A stretch of DNA of 64,000 bases from Micromonospora echinaurantiaca (GTDB taxonomy: Bacteria; Actinomycetota; Actinomycetes; Mycobacteriales; Micromonosporaceae). Numbering within the stretch: position 1 is the first letter of the stretch; every line of letters begins with the position of its first letter. The notes beneath the pieces are model-generated. The model had not been told where the DNA came from, made no database searches, and saw only the letters and a program-made list of their open reading frames with translations. A program made the position numbers and the translations under genes. Below, piece after piece: positions 52,101 through 59,339 of this stretch. Location: NCBI RefSeq assembly GCF_900090235.1, contig NZ_LT607750.1, forward strand, positions 1,748,501 through 1,812,500, written 5' to 3'.

Positions 52101-53208
52101 CGTCGGGGACCGGCTGGCGCTGCTCGTCCAGCAGCACCACCGAGTAGGTCGGCATCGGCCGCCCGATGGTGACCGGCCGGCCCGGGAGCAGTTCGCCCCA
52201 GGTCGCGGTGACGGTCGCCTCGGTGGGCCCGTAGGTGTTCAAAATTCGCCGGCCGGGCCGGCTCCACCGTTCCACGAGCTGGCCGGGGCACGCCTCACCG
52301 CCGACGAGCAGGTTCCGGATCCGGGGCAGGTCGCGCGGGATCGTGGCCAGCAGGGTGGGCACGCAGTAGAAGACGGTGATGCGGGCCTCGTCGAGGAAGT
52401 CGGCCAGCTCGGCGCCGAGGCGGCGGGAGTCGGTCGGGCCGGCCACCAGCGTCGCGCCGACCGCCCAGGTCGGCCAGATCTCCTCGATCGCGAAGTCGAA
52501 CGCGATCGTCATGCCCTGGTAGACCCGGTCGGTCGGGCGCACGTCGTACACGCCGGGCACCACGTCGAGGAAGTTGCAGATGCTCGACTGGGCGACCTCG
52601 ACCCCCTTGGGTCGACCGCTGGACCCGGAGGTGTAGATCACGTAGGCGCTCGGGTCCGGGTCGGCGTCGAGCGCCGGCCGATCAGGGCGAGCCGCGGCGA
52701 GGTCGGCGGCGCTGTCGTCGAGGACGAGCGCGCGCCGGTCGCCCACCCGGTCGGCCAGCGCCGAGGAGGTCAGCACCAGGTCGACGGCCGAGTCCTCGGC
52801 GATGTACGCGACCCGGTCGGCGGGGGACTCGGGGTCGATCGGCACGAACGCGGCCCCGGCCTTTCCCACCCCCAACAGCGCCACGTACGTCTCGACCGAA
52901 CGCTGCAACAGGATGGCCACCCGGGCGCCGCCCCCGACGCCGAGGGCGCGCAGGTGGTGAGCCAGCCGGTTGGCGCGTTCGTCCAGCTCACGGTAGGTCA
53001 GTCGGTGGTCGCCGCACTCCAGCGCGACGGCCGACGGATCCCGGTCGCAGGCGGATTCGAACACGTGGTGCAGGCGCCGGCGCACCGGCACGCGGCCGTC
53101 GCCGGGTGGCCCGTCCAGCGGATCGGCGACCGCTGGGCCGACGACCGCCGCACGACCCACCGGCCGCTCGGGTGATGTGGACGCGCTGATGTACCGGACC
53201 TGCTCCAC
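49144..53208 (-). CDS. Pls/PosA-family single-module NRPS (epsilon-poly-lysine-synthetase architecture)
   Basis: 1354-residue membrane-bound synthetase. Residues about 55-560: adenylation domain (YTSGSSGRPKGVEV, NTYGPTEATVTATW, YRTGDLGRL, PSGKVDRKRL). About 565-605: thiolation domain (DFFTDLGGHSLLAARV). The rest alternates membrane helices with three soluble blocks that carry hexapeptide-repeat-like sequence (IGRRTMIATSAISLP, IGAHAFVGANAVLEPGASVG). This is the layout of epsilon-poly-L-lysine synthetase and PosA-type enzymes, which make isopeptide homopolymers without a thioesterase. By hand alignment to GrsA the specificity residues read D-F-E-Y-L-G-T-V-T-K, sharing D, E and G with Orn/Lys codes. 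The GTG at 53208 follows AGGAGG by 11 bases; ATG 53343 is an alternative. Confidence 0.88.
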   Translation of the reverse strand: MEQVRYISASTSPERPVGRAAVVGPAVADPLDGPPGDGRVPVRRRLHHVFESACDRDPSAVALECGDHRLTYRELDERANRLAHHLRALGVGGGARVAILLQRSVETYVALLGVGKAGAAFVPIDPESPADRVAYIAEDSAVDLVLTSSALADRVGDRRALVLDDSAADLAAARPDRPALDADPDPSAYVIYTSGSSGRPKGVEVAQSSICNFLDVVPGVYDVRPTDRVYQGMTIAFDFAIEEIWPTWAVGATLVAGPTDSRRLGAELADFLDEARITVFYCVPTLLATIPRDLPRIRNLLVGGEACPGQLVERWSRPGRRILNTYGPTEATVTATWGELLPGRPVTIGRPMPTYSVVLLDEQRQPVPDGEVGEICIGGPGVARGYIGRPELTADRFIEHPLAPPGSRLYRTGDLGRLTADGEIEYLGRADSEVKIRGHRVDLGEIESVLLEDDEVAEAVVALVPVADGPDAPRELAGFLVPHGVGADGWEELTARLCQTLQTRLPAYMVPSFLDVVAALPTMPSGKVDRKRLPTPVRRLTRTAGPLVAAASELEKQIRAAWAEAFGVEPEALSVEADFFTDLGGHSLLAARVVSLLRARTVGVNPAVRDLYAHPTVRGMAAHLGAAERVGGPTAPARPAPLRHSSRRIALAGFGQGSVIYLLLLAVTLPVSYVYTRNDGFVSVRVLAELMVAILLSYLGVRWVLPVLLARPLAAGIRPGRYRLWGLTYVRLWALNTLLAIGPLAVLSGSPLMATYLRLLGARIGRRTMIATSAISLPTLLSIGRNTSIGYGVSLRPWRAEDGWVVVGPITIGAHAFVGANAVLEPGASVGAHAGVGEQTVLVHSETVPPGARWAGSPPAPTRRLAPTVEALLSSHPLDKGWRVHHLAAAVVGLIGLEFGAIAMVLPSVALVWWVLLTQGLFAGLVATIPAGVVYVLTVCAVVATGKRLVLPRVPVGFHHRVHSMLGVRKWIVDKLLEFSLTFTNSLYATLYTGPWLRMLGARVGPGAEVSTAAHLDPDLLTLGAESFVADMASLGAATFGNGRVAFLPTRVGSRAFVGNAAFVPAGTVMGDGSLLGVSTLPPHDSVPEGTSWLGSPAIHLPVRQSSGSFSEEQTFRPPRRVVAHRLFVEFFRATLPASVLGASFYLYLLALSGLANGRDLLVPALVSPFVAMASCVGVILFCAATKRNIIGTYRPRVEPLWSPFVRRTEFVTGLFEAAAVPVGVGLLVGTPFLPPVLRWFGVRVGRRTWIGTTYLTEFDLVEIGDDATVGTEVSLQTHLFEDRVMKMSVVTVGAGATIGTRAIVLYDAVVGADVSLDSLSLLMKGEHLTPGTRWRGIPAQGVLTLDPVEQRAA

Positions 53209-53323
53209 GGAAACGCAAACCTCCTGCGCGACCACGCTCGAACGCCGTGTGCCATGCCACCCGTGCGGGCCCGGCCGGTCGCGGGGGAGGGCGCCGACAG
53301 GTCCGAAAGGAAAGTCGTGACAT

Positions 53324-53360
53324 ATGTCGACAGAAGCTCGCATATAGGGCTAATGTCGAC
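53324..53360. repeat. TGTCGAC repeated sites upstream of pls
   Basis: TGTCGACA (53324-53331, self-complementary) and TGTCGAC (53354-53360) lie 30 bp apart in an AT-rich stretch (CATATG...CATATAGG...TAATG) about 115-150 bp upstream of the pls start. They may be promoter or regulator half-sites of the leftward operon. Confidence 0.5.
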
Positions 53361-53443
53361 GAGGCCTCACGAAGCTAGCAAAGCTCCGGTACGGGTATGA
53401 CCCGAAACGCCGAGATATGGGCCGAATCTGCTGATTGAGGCGG

Positions 53444-53495
53444 CAGTCAGATGACTGACCCCCCAGCCAGATGACTGACGCCGCAGTCAGGCGAC
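53444..53495. promoter_or_regulatory. 20-bp tandem operator array in the pls upstream region
   Basis: Three units begin at 53444, 53464 and 53484: CAGTCA-GA-TGACTG (perfect palindrome), CAGCCA-GA-TGACTG (one mismatch) and CAGTCAGGCGAC (partial). The exact 20-bp spacing, about two helical turns, suggests a regulator binding cooperatively on one DNA face. The rest of the roughly 500-bp region between pls and the SapA-like gene shows no gene. Confidence 0.6.
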
Positions 53496-53721
53496 AACCC
53501 GCGGGCCGCACCGTCGTTGTAGAGGAGGCGGGTCCGGGCGGAGCGGCCCCGCCGGCTCGTGCTGCGCCACGCACCGGGTCTCCCATGGCCAGCAACGGGT
53601 CGGCCAGACCGCGGCGGAGCCGGACGGGCGCGACACCGCCCCTGATCATGGCCAACCCTCCACTGTGGGATCATGGCGGCTCACGTGCGCGATCTTGGCG
53701 CCGGAGCTCTTGGAGGAACGT

Positions 53722-54180
53722 GTGCGCGGACTAGCGCGACGACTGGCCATCTCGATTCTCTCCGCGACCGTCGCGGCGGTGACGCTCGCGTCGCCGGCGC
53801 AGGCGGCGGCGAACCCGTTCACCGCGGCGCAGGCCTGCAACAACGACTTCGGTGGCTCGTGGGCGTACGCCAGTGACGGCCATCGGTCGATCTACGCCTC
53901 GGACGGCACCAAGGTGGGCGACGTCTACCTGATGTACAACAGCGCCAGCGGGTACAACTGCGTCGCCACCCTCAAGCGGGTGGCCGTCGGCTCGACGACC
54001 GGCGTGTCGGCCGGGATCCGGGTGGAAGGCGGCTCCTGGGTGCGCGACCCCGGCAACTACAAGTACTACGCGGCGATCCAGCGCTCCGCCCGGGACAAGT
54101 GCGTGATGTACGAGGGTGAGGTGCTCTACTTCACCAGCTGGCAGAGCGCCGGCCGGTACAGCTGGGGCAACTGCGGCTGA
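53722..54180 (+). CDS. Secreted spore-associated protein A-like protein
   Basis: 152-residue secreted protein. The GTG at 53722 has GGAGG 5 bases upstream. The signal RGLARRLAISILSATVAAVTLASPAQAAA is followed by a roughly 125-residue beta-rich domain containing VGDVYLMYNSASGYNCVATLKR and DPGNYKYYAAIQRSARDKCVMYEGEV, which match SapA-like proteins of Streptomyces spore envelopes. Four Cys (QACNND, YNCVA, DKCVM, WGNCG) suggest two disulfides. The gene is divergent from pls across the 20-bp operator array, so it may be co-regulated with the NRPS operon during development. Confidence 0.85.
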   Translation: MRGLARRLAISILSATVAAVTLASPAQAAANPFTAAQACNNDFGGSWAYASDGHRSIYASDGTKVGDVYLMYNSASGYNCVATLKRVAVGSTTGVSAGIRVEGGSWVRDPGNYKYYAAIQRSARDKCVMYEGEVLYFTSWQSAGRYSWGNCG

Positions 54181-54334
54181 GCCACCCTCCGCCCGGGTCC
54201 ACCGCGAGGGCCGAGGACCTGTGTGGACGCCCCCGGCCGGCCGAGGGAGGGTCAGGTAGCCTCCGTCGACCGGTCGGGAGGGCGGTCGCCGGGCCGATCG
54301 TCCCGCAACCCCGGCGGGCGAGGACAGGAGCACC

Positions 54335-55378
54335 ATGAGCCAGCTGAGCCGCCGGGCGCGCGACCTGGGGATCGTCGTCGGATCGCTGCCCACCGGGCCG
54401 CACAACGCGATCACCGACGTCGCCGGAACCCTGGTCGGGCACACCACCATCGACGACGGCGCCGACCTGCACACCGGGGTCACCGCCGTCGTACCGAGCC
54501 AGCTCGGCCCGGGGTGGTGGACCCTGCCGGCCGCGGTGTACGCCGGCAACGGGCACGGGAAGCTCGTCGGCTCCACCCAGGTGGACGAGCTCGGCGTACT
54601 GGAGTCGCCGATCGTCCTGACCGGCACGCTGTCCGTGTTCCGCGCCGCGGACGCCCTGCTCGGCTACCTGATGGACCAACGGCCGGACGGCCTGTCGTTC
54701 AACCCGCTGGTCGGCGAGACCAACGACGGGCACCTGTCGGACATCCGCCGCCGCCCGGTCGGCGCGGAAGACGTGCTGGCCGCCATCACCGGGGCGTCCG
54801 CCGGACCGCCGGCCGAGGGCTGCGTCGGGGCCGGCACCGGCACCACCGCGCTGGGCTTCAAGGCCGGCATCGGCACCTCGTCCAGGACGGTACGGGTCGG
54901 CGACCGCCCGGCGACCGTCGGCGCCCTCGTCCAGTCCAACTTCGGCGGGGTGCTGACCGTGCTCGGCGTCCCGCTGCCGGTCGAGGAGTTGGTCGAGGAC
55001 CCCGACCGGACCGAACCATCCGGTAACTCGTGCATGATCGTGGTGGCCACCGATGTGCCCCTGGACGCCCGGCAGCTCGGCCGGGTCGCCCGGCGGGCGG
55101 TCTTCGCGATGGGCCGGGTCGGCGCGTCGTACAGCAACGGCAGCGGCGACTACGCGATCGCGTTCAGCGCGGCCCGGCCCGAGCAGCCACCGATCCCCGA
55201 CGGGGAGATCAACCCGGTCTTCGCCGCCGTCCTCGAGTCGGTCGAGGAGGCGCTGCTCAACTCGCTCCTCACCGCCGTCACCACCACCGGTGTCGGCGGC
55301 CGTACCAGCCACGCCGTACCCCATGCGGCGGTGATCCGCCGGCTGTCGGCTGTCGGCCGGCTGGCGGCCCCGGCCTGA
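54335..55378 (+). CDS. P1 family peptidase (DmpA-like, Ntn-hydrolase fold)
   Basis: 347-residue protein. N-terminal LPTGPHNAITDVAGTLVGHTTI and GVTAVVPSQ match the start of the DmpA/P1 family. PSGNSCMIVVATDVPLDARQL contains the self-cleavage site and nucleophile (Ser232 after Gly-Asn), followed by the ATD motif. Such enzymes are aminopeptidases, including beta-peptide-cleaving types such as BapA. The ATG at 54335 has AGGAGC upstream. Beta- or isopeptide specificity would be interesting beside a Pls-type synthetase, but that link is only positional. Confidence 0.92.
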   Translation: MSQLSRRARDLGIVVGSLPTGPHNAITDVAGTLVGHTTIDDGADLHTGVTAVVPSQLGPGWWTLPAAVYAGNGHGKLVGSTQVDELGVLESPIVLTGTLSVFRAADALLGYLMDQRPDGLSFNPLVGETNDGHLSDIRRRPVGAEDVLAAITGASAGPPAEGCVGAGTGTTALGFKAGIGTSSRTVRVGDRPATVGALVQSNFGGVLTVLGVPLPVEELVEDPDRTEPSGNSCMIVVATDVPLDARQLGRVARRAVFAMGRVGASYSNGSGDYAIAFSAARPEQPPIPDGEINPVFAAVLESVEEALLNSLLTAVTTTGVGGRTSHAVPHAAVIRRLSAVGRLAAPA

Positions 55379-55945
55379 TCGGGCGGCGACCGCGCAGCCG
55401 CGTCGCGCGGCAGCGGCTCGCGTCTTGCCCGGAACGGGCCGGCGCTGTCCTGCATGGTCCGCGCCGTCGGACGGCTCGCCAATCCGCATCGGCGGCAGGG
55501 CGCCGTTTCCCGCTGCCGATTTCGCCAACGTGGTGGGCGCTACCGGTGGCCCCCGGGTCGGTGCGGCGAATACCCACGAATGCGGCTCGGGGCGAGGGCC
55601 GGCGAACTGTGTCGCCACTTCTCGGCGGGCGTTCCGCCGTGCCGGCTGCCGCCGATCGGCGGTACGCCGGTATTGCCGCCGCCGGCTGCGGGGCGACCCG
55701 ATGAGGCCCCGGATCCGCTGCTCCGGGCCGTGGCGCGAGCCGTCCGCAAAGGACCGACGCGGCCGTCGGGTTTCGGGGTAACAGTCAAGCCATTTAGGTG
55801 CCATATCCGATTATGTGCGCGTCATCGTGGCCCGGTGGATCCGACCAGTCTCACTAACTGGACCGCGTTGGGAATTGTTGGACATCAACCCGATCATCGC
55901 GCGAGAATCGCCCCGAACCGGTGATCGACCGGGAGGGGGCGGGCG
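55379..55945. other. Gene-free leader/promoter region upstream of the LAL regulator
   Basis: About 570 bp without a convincing gene. The last 150 bp are AT-richer than average (CCATTTAGG, CCATATCCGATTATG, GGGAATTGTTGG), which fits a promoter and 5' leader. The short frames in the first 400 bp have composition typical of non-coding GC-rich DNA. I see no riboswitch signature. Confidence 0.5.
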
Positions 55946-58876
55946 TTGGTGAACGAGGCCAACATCGACGTCACTCAACTTCCAGCACTTTCCGTGCCGC
56001 GGTTCGTCGGGCGGGACCGGGAAATTACCGCGCTCGGTGAGGCGCTCGACCGACCGCCGGCGGTGGTCCTGCTCGACGGGGAAGCCGGCATCGGCAAGAC
56101 CCGGCTGTTGTGGGAGTTCCTGACGTCCTCGTCCGAGCGTGGGCCACGCGCGCTGGTCGGGGCCTGCCCGCCGCTGCGCGAGCCGTACACCCTCGGCGCG
56201 GTGGTGGACGCGGTGCGCGAGGGGATCGGCAACGTGTCCGGCCTGCGGCTCAGCGGCCTGGCCGGCGCGCTGCGGCCGCTGTTTCCCGAGTGGGCGGCCG
56301 ACCTGCCCCCGGCCCCGGAGCCGCTGGAGGACGCGACCGCGGCCCGGCACCGGCTGTTCCGCGCCTTCGTCGAGTTGCTCAGCCGGCTCGACGTGGCGGT
56401 GCTGGCCCTGGAGGACGTGCACTGGGCGGACGAGGCGACCCTGGAGTTCCTGCTGTTCCTGGTCTCCCGCCGGCCCCAGCCGGTGAGCGTCGTGCTGACC
56501 TACCGGCCGGAGGAGCTGCCCGCCGACTCGCTGCTGCTGCGGCTCTCCTCCCGGTTGCCGGCCGACGCGCACCTGGTCAGGCTGACCCTCAAACCGCTGG
56601 GGGTCGACGAAACCGCCGCGATCGTCTCCTCGATGCTCGCCGACGAGCACGTCTCGGCCGAGTTCGCGGCCTTCCTGCACACCCGGACCGACGGCGTACC
56701 GCTGGCGGTGGAGGAGTCGGTGCGGCTGATGCACGACCGGGCCGACCTGATCCGCCAGGACGGTGCGTGGGCGCGCCGTCGGCTGGACCACATCGAGGTG
56801 CCACCCACCATCCGCGACGCTGTGCTGGAACGCGTCGGGCGGCTCCGCCCCGACACCCGCACCGTCCTGTACGCCGCCGCGGTGCTCGCCGACCCGGCCG
56901 ACTACCCGATCCTCGACGCGGTGACCGCGCTCCCCGAGGACCGGGCCGGTGCCCGGGTGGCCGAGGCGCTGGGCTGCGGCCTGCTGCGCGAGGACGGGCG
57001 CGGCCAGTGGTCGTTCCGGCACTCCCTGGCCTGCCGCGCCGTCTACGAGGCCATTGCGGTGCAGGAGCGGCGGGCCATGCACCTGCGCGCGGGTCGGGCG
57101 TTGGCGGAATCCACGCTGCCCCCGGTGGCGCAACTGGCCCGGCACTTCCGGGAGGCCGGCGAGGTCGAGGCGGCGTGCCGGTACACCGAGCAGGCGGCCG
57201 ACCTCTCCACCCAGTCCGGCGACGTGGCCACCTCGGCGCTGCTGCTGCACAACCTGGTCACCACGGTGGCCCTGCCGGCGGAGCCGCTGGTGCGACTCGT
57301 GACGAAGATCCAGTTTCAGTCGCTGCCCGGCTCCGACCCGTACTCGAAGGTCATCGAATCCTTGCGGTCCGCTCTCCGGGCCCGGGCGCTGACGCCGGAA
57401 CAGGAGGCGCTGGTCCGCTTCCAGCTCGGCCGGGTACTCATGGTGGCCGGTGCCATGGAGGCCGGCCGGCTCGAGATCGCCGAGGCGGTGCCGCGCCTCT
57501 CGCCGGACTCGCTGGAGGCGGCGCGAGCCCGGATCTTCCTCGCCATCCCGCTCGGCGACGCGCGGCCGGCCGCGGAGCACCTGCGGTGGCTGTACGAGGC
57601 GCCCGCGGTGGCGCCGTCGATCGCGCCGCACGAGCGGCTGCGGCTGTTCCTGGAACGCGCCTTCGCGCTGCTCATGCTCGGTGAGGAGGCCGGGTGGACC
57701 GAGGCGCGGCAGATCCCCGACGACACCGCCAGCCCGCGGGAGGCGGCGCTGCTCGCGATCGGCCAGACGAACGTCGCCGAGGCGGCGATGCGGTGGGGAC
57801 GGTACGAGGAGGCCAGGGCGAGACTGGCCAGGGCGCTCGCCCTCGCCGACAACCACCAGTTCCTCGGCCACCTGGGCAGCATCGCCTCGACCCGGGCCCA
57901 CCTGGACTGGTTCACCGGCGCCTGGGACGGGCTCGCGGACCGGGCGACGGCGCTGGTCGGCGATGACGACGGGGTGCGGCTCAAGGACCGGTGCGAGGCG
58001 GCCCTCGTGGCCGGACTGATGCAGCTCGCCGCCGGAGAGCGGGCCCGAGCGGAGGAGCGGCTGCGCTTTGCCGGCCGCGACGACCAGCAACGCATCGAGG
58101 CCGCGGCCGCGCTGGCGCAGCTGCACCTGCGCGCGGGCAACGTCGACGAGGCGCTCCGGATCACCGAAGAGCCGGCCGAGATCACCATCCGCAGCGGAAT
58201 CTGGCCCCGGGCCACCGAGGTCGCCCCGGTCCGGGTCGCCGCGCTGGTGGCCGCCGGCCAGCTCGGCAAGGCGGCTGACCTGGCGACCGCGTTCGCGCGG
58301 GCCCTCGGCGAGAAGGATGCGCCGGCGCCGCGGGCGTCAGTGGTGGGATGCCGGGCGATCCTGGCCGAAGCCGACGGCCAGCCGGCCCGCGCCGCGACGC
58401 TGTTCGGCCAGGCGGCCGCCGCGTGGCAGGCGATGCCGCGCCCGTACGACGCCCTGCTGGCCCGGGAGCATCAGGCCCGCTGCCTGCTCGCCGCCGGCCG
58501 GCGCGAGTCCGGCCTGACGATGCTGGCCGAGGTCTCGCGGAGGTTGTCGGAGCTCGGCGCGCACAACGACGCCGATCGGGTGACCCGATTCCTGCACGAG
58601 CACGGGCGGGGCACCCCGACGGCACGGGGCCGTGGTCGGCCGAGCTACGGCAACCAGCTTTCCCCACGCGAGCTGGAGGTGGCTCGCCTGCTGGTCGGCG
58701 GCCGGACGAACCGGCAGATCGCCGACACCCTGGTGGTGTCGACGCAGACCGTGGCCAGCCAGCTGAAGTCCGCCATGCGGAAGCTGCGCGTGACGTCGCG
58801 GACGGCCCTCGCGATCCGGGTCGTCGAGCTGGGCCTGGTCGGCGATCAGGGGCATCCGCCGGCGGGCGACGAATAA
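55946..58876 (+). CDS. Large LuxR-family (LAL) ATP-binding regulator
   Basis: 976-residue LAL-type regulator. The N-terminal AAA/STAND ATPase has Walker A GEAGIGKT at residues 45-52, Walker B VLALEDVHWADEAT and the arm LVLTYRPEELPADSL-like region. A helical-repeat middle occupies about residues 380-890. The LuxR HTH is at the C-terminus: LSPRELEVARLLVGGRTNRQIADTLVVSTQTVASQLKSAMRKLRVTSRTALAIRVV. LAL proteins often activate secondary-metabolite clusters. Start is TTG at 55946 or GTG at 55949, with GGGAGGGGG upstream. The next downstream genes encode the S8 peptidase and its lipoprotein. Which genes it controls is unknown, though pls is only 2.7 kb away. Confidence 0.92.
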   Translation: MVNEANIDVTQLPALSVPRFVGRDREITALGEALDRPPAVVLLDGEAGIGKTRLLWEFLTSSSERGPRALVGACPPLREPYTLGAVVDAVREGIGNVSGLRLSGLAGALRPLFPEWAADLPPAPEPLEDATAARHRLFRAFVELLSRLDVAVLALEDVHWADEATLEFLLFLVSRRPQPVSVVLTYRPEELPADSLLLRLSSRLPADAHLVRLTLKPLGVDETAAIVSSMLADEHVSAEFAAFLHTRTDGVPLAVEESVRLMHDRADLIRQDGAWARRRLDHIEVPPTIRDAVLERVGRLRPDTRTVLYAAAVLADPADYPILDAVTALPEDRAGARVAEALGCGLLREDGRGQWSFRHSLACRAVYEAIAVQERRAMHLRAGRALAESTLPPVAQLARHFREAGEVEAACRYTEQAADLSTQSGDVATSALLLHNLVTTVALPAEPLVRLVTKIQFQSLPGSDPYSKVIESLRSALRARALTPEQEALVRFQLGRVLMVAGAMEAGRLEIAEAVPRLSPDSLEAARARIFLAIPLGDARPAAEHLRWLYEAPAVAPSIAPHERLRLFLERAFALLMLGEEAGWTEARQIPDDTASPREAALLAIGQTNVAEAAMRWGRYEEARARLARALALADNHQFLGHLGSIASTRAHLDWFTGAWDGLADRATALVGDDDGVRLKDRCEAALVAGLMQLAAGERARAEERLRFAGRDDQQRIEAAAALAQLHLRAGNVDEALRITEEPAEITIRSGIWPRATEVAPVRVAALVAAGQLGKAADLATAFARALGEKDAPAPRASVVGCRAILAEADGQPARAATLFGQAAAAWQAMPRPYDALLAREHQARCLLAAGRRESGLTMLAEVSRRLSELGAHNDADRVTRFLHEHGRGTPTARGRGRPSYGNQLSPRELEVARLLVGGRTNRQIADTLVVSTQTVASQLKSAMRKLRVTSRTALAIRVVELGLVGDQGHPPAGDE

Positions 58877-58985
58877 ATTCGCCGACCTCGACGGCGACGA
58901 AGAAACAGCGCGCGAGCCAGCGACGAGTTTAAATACCGCGTTTGACCAATCGAGCCGGCAGCGGGCTTGATCGCACACTTTCCCC

Positions 58986-59156
58986 ATGCTGCCCACCGAT
59001 CCGCCGACGCCCGAACCGGCCGGCGTCCCCGCCGAGCCGGCCCGCCGTGCGAAGGACGACCTGGCACCGGCAGGACCGCCGGAGAGCCCGGCAGACGCAC
59101 CGACCGCCGAGGGCGCGGCCGGTGCCGACGTGGCTGGCGAGTACGAACCGCTCTAG
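58986..59156 (+). CDS. Small acidic Pro/Ala-rich ORF (56 residues)
   Basis: Possible mini-gene MLPTDPPTPEPAGVPAEP... ending GEYEPL. Forty-four of 55 sense codons end in G or C, which is lower than neighbours but above random. The composition is Pro/Ala/Glu/Asp-rich with no Cys and no hydrophobic segment. There is no clear Shine-Dalgarno. Immediately after its TAG a GAGGAG site precedes a four-codon frame (MVRP). It could be a short regulatory or export-chaperone-like protein of the downstream protease, or chance. The rest of 58877-59339 holds no other gene. Confidence 0.35.
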   Translation: MLPTDPPTPEPAGVPAEPARRAKDDLAPAGPPESPADAPTAEGAAGADVAGEYEPL

Positions 59157-59339
59157 CGAGGAGTCCCCATGGTCAGACCCTGATCGCCCACGCCCGGCGC
59201 CGTCCCACCCCGGACCGCGCCCGACCCGACCCGGCTCGCACGGCCACAAGCCTTCGCGGGCATCGAGGCGCCGTACCACGTCGGCGCCCACACGCACACA
59301 CCCGCACATCTGTAACCGCAGAATGGCAGGAGCTGAGAG

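Noticed and set aside
49144..53208. Conventional multi-modular NRPS or siderophore synthetase
   Set aside because: There is no canonical condensation (HHxxxDG) or thioesterase domain; membrane helices and hexapeptide-like blocks follow the carrier domain instead.
53444..53495. Short CRISPR-like repeat array
   Set aside because: Only three degenerate 20-bp units with no variable spacers and no cas genes; operator sites explain it better.
55379..55800. Several 80-160-codon frames between the P1 peptidase and LAL regulator
   Set aside because: Composition is that of out-of-frame GC-rich DNA, with no ribosome sites and no domain resemblance.
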